DNA from: an uncultured Acidimicrobiales bacterium
GTDB lineage: Bacteria > Actinomycetota > Acidimicrobiia > Acidimicrobiales > Hopanoidiivorantaceae
DNA: 64,000 bases
Reading direction: 5' to 3'
NCBI GenBank assembly: GCA_958295755.1
Contig: OY282367.1
Location: forward strand, 1,988,022-2,052,021
This document shows positions 27,447 through 35,402 of the stretch, piece by piece (the stretch's first letter is position 1; each line of letters opens with the position of its first letter). A program made the translations under genes and the position numbers. The notes below the pieces were generated by a model. The model worked only from the letters and a program-made list of their open reading frames with translations, was not told the DNA's origin and made no database searches.

Positions 27447-30400
27447 CGCGACCTCCAGCGATCTGCGAGAGTCACAATCGGTTCGGTAAAGAGGTCAACC
27501 ACAGAAATTTCAGCCAACTTCTCGATGTCAAACTGTTTCTCTGTTTCGGTGACGGCTCCCCAAAGGGCGTCATATCGCCCGCGATAGCCTCGCAAGGCAG
27601 CAACTGCAATTTCAGCGGGCAAGAATTCTTGCAATTCCAAATGGAGCAAGGTCAAAGCAGTCGTCTCGGCACTTACGATCTCGGGAACTATCAAAATCAT
27701 TCGGCTATCACGGCGTCCTTGGGTAAGAAAGATGCGCTGCTCAGCAGCAGCGTAGTGCTTAGTGCCGCGCAGTTCTGGATCGCTGTCAACCAAAGAAGGA
27801 ATCACCAGCGAGGCACCCGCCCTATCTACGATTATCAGCTGCTCGCCTTCAATCCTGTAGCGGATATGGCCAGTGATTTCACCCACAATCGGATCCAGCG
27901 CAGCTAGCTCTCGCAAAGTCTCATAGCTCAGGGCTTCACGCGGAGCACCGGCAGCCATAACCGCTGCCGCTAGGGGGCGAGAAAGTAACTGTTCGTCACT
28001 GCGAGTTATGCCCACAGTGACTGTTTTGGCTTGATGACGGATGGCGTCTACAGGTCGAGCGAGCGTGTCTATCACCTCGTTGAGAGTTTCCAGAAAGTCT
28101 TGCCAGACGGTAGGAGGAGTGCCTACCACGCCGAATTCCTGCTGGTATGACTTCAAGCTTGTCACACCCCCTGAGTATTTATATAGAGATGAGAGTTTTG
28201 CTGCCGCGCCTGCGCTCAGATGGCCGTCGTAGTCGCCCGCCGTTAAGGCATCAGCGAATTGCTTGCCGTGATCTCGCACTGGTTCTTGCAGCTTCAGCCA
28301 TTGCTGTTCCACTGCTTCGCTGGTGGCAGCCAGCTCTATTTTGGCGATGGCTTGCTCTAGCAGAGATCTGGTGCTGCGGAGCGGGTCGGCCAGTGAATCA
28401 ATCGCCAAGGCCGCTTCATAGGCAAACAGATGTCCAGCCATGGCAGATGAGACAAAAGCCAGCTCGGGTGCCGCCACCGGTAGCTCGATGATGTGAGGAG
28501 AATTGCGACCATCTGGGATAGTTAAATTTTCGAAAGCAACTGAACCTTCAGCCACGAATACCACAGGGCTGGCTTTGTGCGCCAAGTAGATAGATACTTC
28601 TTTCTGGATATCTTCGGCGTTGGAGCCGCTTATGCCAGCCGCACATACCACAATCAGCGGTTCGGACGAAAGGTCTATGTGCTTTTTGTCTTCTATGCTG
28701 TCACAAGAAACCGATTTGTAGCAGAGTTCTGAGAGCTTTATGCGCACTTCCTCTGCGGCAATGCGATCTCTGCCGCTACCTACAACGGCCCAGTCGCGGC
28801 GTTGCGTGGTGACTTTTCGAGCTACTTCTCTGATTTCGCTGCGACATTCCAAGAGCTTTTGCAAAGTGTCAGGTAGCTGCTGCAGCCCTTCCAAGATTTG
28901 CTGGCGGCGGGGGCTTTGCAGCCCCAGCAGGTCGGCAAGGTTGAACGCAAGTAGAAAACCGGCGACTATCTGCGAGTAGAAAGCCTTTGTGGATGCCACG
29001 CTCATCTCTACATCTCGCCCATCGGATGTGTAAAAGACAGCATCGGCACGGTCGGTAAGATCGCTGTTGCGGCGATTCACGATGGCGATGACGCTAGCCT
29101 CTCTGGACTTGGCTAAATCCACCGTGCGGTTCGTGTCGGTAGTGGTACCCGACTGGCTGATAGCCACGATGAGATGGTCGGACATATCGTTGTTTAAAGC
29201 AAATCCTGAAAGTTCAGAAGCCACCATCGCTGTGACTGAAGGCGGTGCGATCGCGAAGGTGCCGTCTTCTGAGTTAGCTGAAAGAGTTTCTCGGTTCGCC
29301 AGAGTGTCTGCGGTGTGCTGAAATTCACACGCTGCCACGAAAGACTGGGCGGCAACGGCGGCTGTGCCTTGACCGATAGCCACTATTTTGGTGATCTTGC
29401 CGCTGCGAATGCGCTCTTCTAAATCTTCGGGTAGTAAGTTTTCATCGGTTCGCAAAGTTTTGCGGATAGAGGTGGGCGACTCTGAGATTTCTTTCAAAAG
29501 ATAGTGTTCAAAGTCGCCTCGCGCAACATCTCGTGTGGTGATTTCAGCAGTGACAATATCGTCTTCAGAACTGGGGTTGTCTGCTGAGATGCCCTGTGCT
29601 GAGATGCCCTGTGCTGGAATGCCCTGCAATAGAATGCCTTGCACTTCGCCAGCGTGCTGAGCATCCAAGACGACGACGCTGCTTTGGGCTTCTCGCCCGA
29701 CCAAGCGATCTTCGCCAATCCCTTCAGCTGCCACTCGCACATATCTGGATGTCTGCTCCAACACTCCATAGGGCTCGCTGGCCACCACATAGCTGTCCTC
29801 AGCCAAACCCACATACAGGGCTTGTCCGCTGCCATGCACTGAGAGGCGCAGACGGTTAGGTATGTCAAGCGAACACGAGACGATGGCAGCTGAGCCTGCC
29901 AATTCTTGTGAGGCAACACGAAATGCCCTGTCTGGTGATTTTTCTGGCGATTCTTCCTGTTGGGCAAAATGAGAAATAAGCAACGGGACCACCTTTGAGT
30001 CGGTGGAAATTCCCGGCGGCGACCGTAAATCGTAGTGCTGTGCCAAGCTGAGGTAGTTGTCTATGTCGCCATTCACGGCGGCGATTTGCAAGGCATGAGT
30101 TGCTGTTGCCAATCCAGTTTCTACCTCGCTGTCTGGCGCACCGTTACTTGCTATCCCCATTCCATTCTCTGTTGCTCCGTTGCCTGCCTGGTTTGTTAGC
30201 TTGGCGTTTGCTAGCTTGGCGATGGTGGCACCTCCGAGAGTTACAGAATCCACTGGGTGTGCATTTGGTTCTGAGATAATACCCACGCTTGCCCAGCGAG
30301 TGTGCCCTAGCACTACAGCTTCTTGAGTATTAGCTACCAAACATCTGAGTAACTCTTCGTCTTGAAGTATTTGGCGGCGTAGCTCATTGGTGTTATCACC

Positions 30401-31057
30401 AAGCTCTCCTATCTCGGCGGCAACCTTGTATGTGAAACACACCGAGGCTGTCTCTTCTGAAAAGTGCACACGAACGCTTCCCGCTCGAAACTGAGCATCT
30501 TTAGCTCGATCAACTAAGGTGGCGACAACTTCTTCATGGGGAACGGCTGGGGCAATAACACATATACCTGCAGAATCTCGCCCTCGCACTTCAAGTCGAT
30601 CTAAAGCAGAGAGCACCGTCTGGAGAGATAAGGCAGCACCAGCCAAAGTTGGAGAGTTCGGTACCACTTTGCGCCCTCCCAGCAACCCCAGAGCAGCTTC
30701 GCCAGTAGCAATGCGGTCAAATCGAACAGACCACAAGGCGTCTTGGAGCCGAGATAACAATTGACTGTCTGAAGCCAAGTCGACATCTAGCCATGCTTCA
30801 AAACTGGCCAAACCACTAGCTGCCCGATTTGAAAGAGCGGCAAGATCGCTTTCCATCAAGCAAAGAAGCCCGGGCACGCCCCCCAACATGGAGTTCAGAG
30901 ACTCTGCTCGCTCTGCTATCTGATCTAACTCAGCCAGCACGTCTGCCTCTGGTTGATTGAGTCGGTTGGCAATTTCAGTCAGCAACCTCTGAGCGTCAAC
31001 TGGTTTCGGAGGCGAGCGACGAGCCGGGCGGCGAAGCACCGCGATAATGCCGCACAT
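27443..31057 (-). CDS. glmS: double-length GlmS-type glucosamine-6-phosphate synthase
   Basis: A 1204-residue protein, twice the usual 610. It starts MCGIIAVL, so Cys2 can act as the glutaminase nucleophile. About 140 extra residues lie between this and the rest of the glutaminase domain (LEVRGRDSAG near 155, GHTRWASVGIISEPNAHPV near 250, AVNGDIDNY near 330). SIS domains begin near 552 (KIVAIGQGTAAVAAQSF, ISQSGTTTDT) and near 755 (WAVVGSGRDRIAAEEVRIKL). A further 300 residues after the SIS region are not part of ordinary GlmS. It should make glucosamine-6-phosphate from fructose-6-phosphate and glutamine; the extra regions may be regulatory. Two 15-nt repeat clusters add Gly/Ile/Gln- and Ala/Lys/Leu-rich linkers. 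Alternative: a related sugar aminotransferase or isomerase. Confidence 0.8.
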   Translation of the reverse strand: MCGIIAVLRRPARRSPPKPVDAQRLLTEIANRLNQPEADVLAELDQIAERAESLNSMLGGVPGLLCLMESDLAALSNRAASGLASFEAWLDVDLASDSQLLSRLQDALWSVRFDRIATGEAALGLLGGRKVVPNSPTLAGAALSLQTVLSALDRLEVRGRDSAGICVIAPAVPHEEVVATLVDRAKDAQFRAGSVRVHFSEETASVCFTYKVAAEIGELGDNTNELRRQILQDEELLRCLVANTQEAVVLGHTRWASVGIISEPNAHPVDSVTLGGATIAKLANAKLTNQAGNGATENGMGIASNGAPDSEVETGLATATHALQIAAVNGDIDNYLSLAQHYDLRSPPGISTDSKVVPLLISHFAQQEESPEKSPDRAFRVASQELAGSAAIVSCSLDIPNRLRLSVHGSGQALYVGLAEDSYVVASEPYGVLEQTSRYVRVAAEGIGEDRLVGREAQSSVVVLDAQHAGEVQGILLQGIPAQGISAQGISADNPSSEDDIVTAEITTRDVARGDFEHYLLKEISESPTSIRKTLRTDENLLPEDLEERIRSGKITKIVAIGQGTAAVAAQSFVAACEFQHTADTLANRETLSANSEDGTFAIAPPSVTAMVASELSGFALNNDMSDHLIVAISQSGTTTDTNRTVDLAKSREASVIAIVNRRNSDLTDRADAVFYTSDGRDVEMSVASTKAFYSQIVAGFLLAFNLADLLGLQSPRRQQILEGLQQLPDTLQKLLECRSEIREVARKVTTQRRDWAVVGSGRDRIAAEEVRIKLSELCYKSVSCDSIEDKKHIDLSSEPLIVVCAAGISGSNAEDIQKEVSIYLAHKASPVVFVAEGSVAFENLTIPDGRNSPHIIELPVAAPELAFVSSAMAGHLFAYEAALAIDSLADPLRSTRSLLEQAIAKIELAATSEAVEQQWLKLQEPVRDHGKQFADALTAGDYDGHLSAGAAAKLSSLYKYSGGVTSLKSYQQEFGVVGTPPTVWQDFLETLNEVIDTLARPVDAIRHQAKTVTVGITRSDEQLLSRPLAAAVMAAGAPREALSYETLRELAALDPIVGEITGHIRYRIEGEQLIIVDRAGASLVIPSLVDSDPELRGTKHYAAAEQRIFLTQGRRDSRMILIVPEIVSAETTALTLLHLELQEFLPAEIAVAALRGYRGRYDALWGAVTETEKQFDIEKLAEISVVDLFTEPIVTLADRWRSR
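29581..29640. repeat. 15-nt tandem repeat, 4 units, in glmS
   Basis: Four units such as GTGCTGAGATGCCCT (plus strand) encode a repeated Gly-Ile-x-Ala-Gln linker between the glutaminase and SIS regions. Confidence 0.92.
30195..30224. repeat. 15-nt direct repeat, 2 units, in glmS
   Basis: GTTAGCTTGGCGTTT is followed at once by GCTAGCTTGGCGATG and encodes repeated Ala-Lys-Leu within the glutaminase region. Confidence 0.85.
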
Positions 31058-31147
31058 TCAATTCAGTTTAGTTGATTGCTTGCCTTTACCGCGCTCTCAA
31101 CACTTACCTATTCACGGACATAAGCAGCTTTTGCAGCAGAGTTCAAG

Positions 31148-31199
31148 GCTTATTTTAGAAATAAGCTATTGTATAGCATAGCTTATTTTGAAAATAAGC
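31148..31199. promoter_or_regulatory. array of three perfect palindromes upstream of the DUF4143 ATPase
   Basis: GCTTATTT-3 bases-AAATAAGC occurs at 31148-31166 and again at 31181-31199, 33 bases apart (about three helical turns). Between them, and sharing the end of the first, lies GCTAT-TGT-ATAGC (31165-31177). A TAAACT -10-like box follows near 31233 and the coding start is at 31280. This looks like an operator for a dimeric repressor bound on one face of the DNA. The glmS gene diverges on the other side, so it could also be controlled. Confidence 0.6.
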
Positions 31200-31279
31200 C
31201 TGATAGCGTGTTTAAACCAGTGCTATTTATGGTAAACTATGCATAACAAAGGCACGAAGAGTTTAGAAAGGAGATAGAT

Positions 31280-32821
31280 ATGTTGCAAACAGATGTGAGC
31301 CTAGTGCTTGACGAACTCAATCCTTGGCAGCGCACAGGTGCTGTGCCAGATGAATTGTTGCCTGGCCCAGAGCGCCCGTTGGCTGAATTCCTCTGGCACC
31401 GACTGGTGCACAACCAGCCCCGCAGACACCAGCTGATACTCGGCCCACGCCGTGTGGGCAAGACCACTGCGCTTTACCAAACTGTGGCACACCTTCTGGA
31501 TGCAGGCATATCACCCTCTCAAATTCATTGGCTGAAAATGGATCATCCCAAGCTTATAGAAGAAGATCTCGGCGATCTCGTGAAAGCCGCTCTTGAATCT
31601 TGCGAAGCCACAGATGAGCATCCAGCCTTTGTGATGATAGATGAGATCGTGTATGGCGAAAAGTGGGACCACTGGTTGAAAACGTTTCATGATTTAAACT
31701 GGCCAGTGCGGGTCGCCGCCACTGCCAGTGCTTCAGGTGTTGCCAAATCGCGTCACGCTGAAAGCGGTGTTGGCCGATGGGAAGAGCAATATCTTACGCC
31801 GTACAGCTTCTATGACTTTCTTCATCTTGTCGGAAGGTCCGAAGAGCGAACGCAAAAAGAAAGTAATGAAAAAACTCCTCCTACCTTGTTCCCTAAAGAC
31901 ACTCTGTTCCCAACAGCGTTCCCACCGGCATCTGAGCTAGAGATAGATGTTGCCGACACGCTTTGCGAAACTCTTCGATTGCTTCCGCGAAACAACCCTC
32001 CCGATCCGTCCAGACGCAGATTGCTGCAGACATTCATGCTGTTGGGCGGATTCCCCGAGATCATTACAGACGAGCAAAGAGACGAGAGCGGCACCGAGCT
32101 GAAAGCCCTAATCAGAGCTCAAAGAGTGTTGAGAAGTGAAATAATTGACCGAGTGATCTATAAGGACATACAGCTCGCAGCTGAAGTTCGCAACCCTAAA
32201 CGGCTTGAACGTCTGCTTTACGCAGCCGGGGGGCAGATAGCAGAATTGTTTGTGCCTACAAATATGAGCAATGACCTGGATATACCTGTGGCAACGGTAG
32301 AAACCTATCTTTCGCACCTAGAGAAAGCCTTTCTGATATTTATGCTCACCAACTATTCAAGCAATGAGGTTACAACTCAAAAAAGAGGCAGAAAGATTTA
32401 TTTCTATGACGGCGCAGTCAGAAACGCTGCCCTTCAAAGAGGTCTGATTGACGACAATGTCGAAAAGGGACACTTACTGGAAAACCTGGCTGCTACATCA
32501 CTTAACACGCTGGCTAATAATGCCAGCATTCGCATATACCACTGGAGAGACGGCAAAAACGAAGTTGATTTGATCTACGATGACCCCAGAAAGCCTTTGG
32601 CATTTGAAATCACAAAATCACGCAAACCTCACGGTACTGGGTTGTCTGCCATTTCAAAACGACACAAAAAGTTTGTGGGCAACTGTTACATAGTGCGCCC
32701 CGATGCCAAGGTTGTCCACCCCGACGAAGACAATATTGGAACGCTCCCCTTCGACTTATTTCTCTTAGCAATGGGAGCGCAAACAAATTTGGAGTCAAAA
32801 AATCGCCTGGGTGTCGCGTGA
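31280..32821 (+). CDS. AAA ATPase with C-terminal DUF4143 domain
   Basis: A 513-residue protein of the AAA_14/DUF4143 type. Walker A is LILGPRRVGKTTALYQ near residue 55, Walker B is FVMIDEIVYGEKWDHWL near residue 118, and a sensor-like AATASASG follows. The C-terminal half has the DUF4143 pattern: LLENLAATSLNTLAN, then IYHWRDGKNEVDLIYDDPRK, whose Glu-Val-Asp resembles a nuclease-like core. Such proteins are widespread and often accessory; roles are poorly known. A strong ribosome site (AAAGGAG) precedes the ATG. It stands alone between glmS and glmM on the opposite strand, behind its own palindromic control region, which suggests insertion into a core cluster. Confidence 0.8.
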   Translation: MLQTDVSLVLDELNPWQRTGAVPDELLPGPERPLAEFLWHRLVHNQPRRHQLILGPRRVGKTTALYQTVAHLLDAGISPSQIHWLKMDHPKLIEEDLGDLVKAALESCEATDEHPAFVMIDEIVYGEKWDHWLKTFHDLNWPVRVAATASASGVAKSRHAESGVGRWEEQYLTPYSFYDFLHLVGRSEERTQKESNEKTPPTLFPKDTLFPTAFPPASELEIDVADTLCETLRLLPRNNPPDPSRRRLLQTFMLLGGFPEIITDEQRDESGTELKALIRAQRVLRSEIIDRVIYKDIQLAAEVRNPKRLERLLYAAGGQIAELFVPTNMSNDLDIPVATVETYLSHLEKAFLIFMLTNYSSNEVTTQKRGRKIYFYDGAVRNAALQRGLIDDNVEKGHLLENLAATSLNTLANNASIRIYHWRDGKNEVDLIYDDPRKPLAFEITKSRKPHGTGLSAISKRHKKFVGNCYIVRPDAKVVHPDEDNIGTLPFDLFLLAMGAQTNLESKNRLGVA

Positions 32822-32833
32822 TTTTTGTAACTG

Positions 32834-34267
32834 CTAGCTATTGTGTCCCGCTAGTTCCTCTGCTAGGGCAACTAGGTACTGGGTAACTGTTTCTCTGATT
32901 TGGCTATCTTCAGATTCCACCATTATTCGCAGGACGGGTTCGGTGCCTGAAGCTCGCACCACCAACCGGGCTGTGTCGCCGTGAGATGCTTGAAGTTTGG
33001 CGACTTCTGGGGCGATGAGTTTTGCCAACTCTCTTTGATCGCCTATGACTGGCACATTGGCTAGAGATTGAGGGACTGGGCGGAATAGCTCGGCTAAATC
33101 GTCCAGTGAGGTGGCAGTGCGCTGCATTATGTCTAAGACCAGCAGTGCTACCAGCAACCCGTCGCTGGCTTGAGAATGGCGTGTGGCAATGATATGACCT
33201 GAAGGCTCTCCCCCTAAGCTCCAGCCGTTGGCCACTAGCTCGCGTTGGATGTGGCGATCACCCACTGGCACTTCCTTGAACCCCAAACCCCAGCTTGTGA
33301 ACGCCCGGCGCAGACCGAGATTAGTCATAGGAGTTATGACTGCTGTTTCGCCAGCTAGCTGATTTCGACTTTTCATGTCGTAGGCGAGGATTGCCAAAAG
33401 GTTATCTCCTTCCAAAATTTTCCCGCTGGAAGTAGCCATGACGATGCGGTCACCGTCGCCGTCTAGGGCGAAGCCGCAGATGGCGTTTCGCTCACAAGTT
33501 GTGGCGGCCATCATCTCTGGGGCAGTGGAGCCACAACCGATATTTATGTTTGTGCCGTTGAGAGAAGTCCCCACAGCAACGACCTCAGCACCAAAGCCAC
33601 GCATCACCGCTGGAGCGATAGCCGTGGCTGCTCCGTTAGCGCAATCGACCACGATGGTGTTACCTTGCAAGTCGATCTTCGGGAGGAAATTCGCGTAGCG
33701 GCGAATGTGGGGGTTGAGTTCTGATAGATCATTTGGAGGGTTATGCCAAAAAGACTTCAAATCGGCAGTTAGTTGGCTAGTTTTATCGCTGCTTTCAGCT
33801 TCTCTGCTGTCGGTTTCTCCCCTGCCTGTTTCTCCCTGGCCGGTTTCTTCTCGGCCGGTTGCTCCTCTGTCGCTACCAGGCACATAAGCAAACCACGCTT
33901 CTAGCTCTTTTAGTATCGCGTCGTCGGGTTTGAGCCCGTTCGGGGCGAAAACTTTAATGCCATTGTCGGGGTGCAGATTGTGCGAGGCGGTTATAACAAT
34001 GCCTGCAACGCTCTCAGACTTAGCAGCGTGCTCAATTGCGGGGGTAGTGGCTACTCCTAGCCACTCAGCAGATACACCTGCTTCACTCAACCCAGCTATT
34101 ATCCCAGATGCTAAGAGAGCACCGGAATCTCTAGTGTCACAACCCACTAAAGCATGGTCGCTCGGCCATGTGCGACCTGTGGCGTAGCCCACAGCAAAAG
34201 CGTCTTCAAAGCCTAACTCTTCGGGCACTCGCCCCCGAATACCGTCGGTACCAAAGTTGCGTTTCAT
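32834..34267 (-). CDS. glmM: phosphoglucosamine mutase
   Basis: A 477-residue alpha-D-phosphohexomutase that turns glucosamine-6-phosphate into glucosamine-1-phosphate for peptidoglycan. It starts MKRNFGTDGIRGRV; the phosphoserine loop is ITASHNLHPDNGIKVF, the metal loop FALDGDGDRIVMA, the sugar loop GGEPSGHIIA and the phosphate-binding loop VRASGTEPVLRIMVE. Residues about 135-158 are a Gly/Glu/Thr/Arg-rich insert (repeat of R-G-E-T type) encoded by five 15-nt units. It follows rpsI by 26 bases, the usual rplM-rpsI-glmM order of actinobacteria. Confidence 0.92.
   Translation of the reverse strand: MKRNFGTDGIRGRVPEELGFEDAFAVGYATGRTWPSDHALVGCDTRDSGALLASGIIAGLSEAGVSAEWLGVATTPAIEHAAKSESVAGIVITASHNLHPDNGIKVFAPNGLKPDDAILKELEAWFAYVPGSDRGATGREETGQGETGRGETDSREAESSDKTSQLTADLKSFWHNPPNDLSELNPHIRRYANFLPKIDLQGNTIVVDCANGAATAIAPAVMRGFGAEVVAVGTSLNGTNINIGCGSTAPEMMAATTCERNAICGFALDGDGDRIVMATSSGKILEGDNLLAILAYDMKSRNQLAGETAVITPMTNLGLRRAFTSWGLGFKEVPVGDRHIQRELVANGWSLGGEPSGHIIATRHSQASDGLLVALLVLDIMQRTATSLDDLAELFRPVPQSLANVPVIGDQRELAKLIAPEVAKLQASHGDTARLVVRASGTEPVLRIMVESEDSQIRETVTQYLVALAEELAGHNS
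33792..33866. repeat. 15-nt tandem repeat, 5 units, in glmM
   Basis: Units such as CTGCCTGTTTCTCCC (plus strand) encode a repeated Gly-Glu-Thr-Gly-Arg/Gln linker between the catalytic and second domains of GlmM. Confidence 0.9.
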
Positions 34268-34280
34268 GGTAGCCCCCCTG

Positions 34281-34302
34281 GGTTACCGCTTGGTTACCGC
34301 TT
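34281..34302. repeat. 11-nt direct repeat across the rpsI stop codon
   Basis: GGTTACCGCTT occurs twice head to tail and spans the stop of rpsI, so the second copy lies partly in the rpsI-glmM spacer. Confidence 0.85.
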
Positions 34303-34695
34303 GGAATACTGCGGAGCTTTGCGAGCTTTTTTAAGTCCGTATTTCTTAGACTCTTTTTTACGAGAGTCGCGGGTGAGCATGCCTCTGCGCTTGAGAGGTT
34401 CGCGTAGTTCTTCGTCTAGCTCCACCAAGCCTCTGGCGATACCCAGTCGCAAAGCACCAGCTTGTCCTGAGAAACCTCCACCCACGATGGTGGCATCTAT
34501 GTTGTAGCGAGCTGTGAGGTCGACTTCCTGTAGAGGTCCAAGCACGATAGCACGCTGAGAAGCAGAGGTGAAATACTCTTCTAAGGATTGTTTATTGACG
34601 GTGATCTGGCCAACGCCATCACGAAAACGCACGCGTGCCACAGCCTGCTTACGCCTGCCAGTGGCTTGGACTAAAGGTTTGCCTTGACCGCTCAT
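34294..34695 (-). CDS. rpsI: 30S ribosomal protein S9
   Basis: A 133-residue S9: ATGRRKQAVARVRF near the start, TIVGGGFSGQAGALRLGIAR in the middle and the basic C-terminus LTRDSRKKESKKYGLKKARK ending QYSKR, whose tail reaches the ribosomal P site. It overlaps rplM by four bases (ATGA) and is co-transcribed with it. Confidence 0.97.
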   Translation of the reverse strand: MSGQGKPLVQATGRRKQAVARVRFRDGVGQITVNKQSLEEYFTSASQRAIVLGPLQEVDLTARYNIDATIVGGGFSGQAGALRLGIARGLVELDEELREPLKRRGMLTRDSRKKESKKYGLKKARKAPQYSKR

Positions 34696-35225
34696 TGTGA
34701 AACCTCTGAAGCCTCTGAAACTCTTGAAATCTCTGCGCCAGTGCTACCGCTAGCGTCTTTCTCGCCTCGTGCCTTGGCGTGATCTAAACTCAAAGGCTTC
34801 GGCTGTTGAGCCTCGTGGGGGTGTTCGGCAGAGGCGTAGACCTTAAGTTTTGTGAGCATTTGACTACCGAGACGGTTCTTCGGAAGCATCCCCTTGATGG
34901 TTCCGCGAACAGCTTCTTCGGGCTTCAAGCTGAGCTGTTCAGCATAAGTGCGACTCTTGATGCCTCCCGGGAAGCCAGAGTGTCGCCAGATTCGTTTGCG
35001 CTCAGCCTTGTCTGAAGTGAGCACCACCTTGCCAGCGTTGATCACAATCACATGATCGCCACAATCCAAATGTGGCGAAAAAAACGGCTTATGTTTACCT
35101 CTTAGCAGTCGCGCAGCTTCGGTGGCCATGCGACCAAGTACCAGCCCTTCAGCATCAATAACCCACCACTCTCGCTCTATCTCGCTCGCTTTGGGGCTTT
35201 CAGTTGTTTTTGTGAGTGTTGTCAC
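34692..35225 (-). CDS. rplM: 50S ribosomal protein L13 with extra C-terminal tail
   Basis: A 177-residue L13, 30 longer than usual (about 147). The core is clear: WWVIDAEGLVLGRMATEAAR, DHVIVINAGKVVLTSDK, GMLPKNRLGSQMLTKLKVYA, then HPHEAQQP where L13 normally ends. The added tail is acidic and Ser-rich (ISRVSEASEVSQ) and its last part is encoded by four 9-nt repeats. The start is GTG at 35225 with AAAGGA upstream as ribosome site. Confidence 0.95.
   Translation of the reverse strand: MTTLTKTTESPKASEIEREWWVIDAEGLVLGRMATEAARLLRGKHKPFFSPHLDCGDHVIVINAGKVVLTSDKAERKRIWRHSGFPGGIKSRTYAEQLSLKPEEAVRGTIKGMLPKNRLGSQMLTKLKVYASAEHPHEAQQPKPLSLDHAKARGEKDASGSTGAEISRVSEASEVSQ
34699..34734. repeat. 9-nt tandem repeat, 4 units, at the rplM 3' end
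   Basis: Units such as GAAGCCTCT (plus strand) encode the Ser-Glu-Ala/Val-Ser tail of L13 just before the rpsI start. Confidence 0.85.
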
Positions 35226-35282
35226 AAGCTAATCATCCTTTGAGTTTCGCAACCTTCAAGCCTACGGCAAAATCTTCTATCT

Positions 35283-35402
35283 CGCAACTAGTCATTTAGG
35301 CACATTTGGATAACTAGTCATTTGGACCATTTGGATAACTTTCGACAAGCTACTTCTTGACAAGCTATTTCATTCAAGCTACTTCTGTCAAGCTACTTCA
35401 AG
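35283..35402. repeat. short tandem repeats in the rplM promoter spacer
   Basis: Two 25-26-base units with ACTAGTCATTTGG cores are followed by four 14-15-base units of GACAAGCTACTTCTT type. The last unit crosses the stop codon of the PQQ-protein gene. They lie in the only spacer that can hold the promoter of the rplM-rpsI-glmM operon. Confidence 0.8.
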
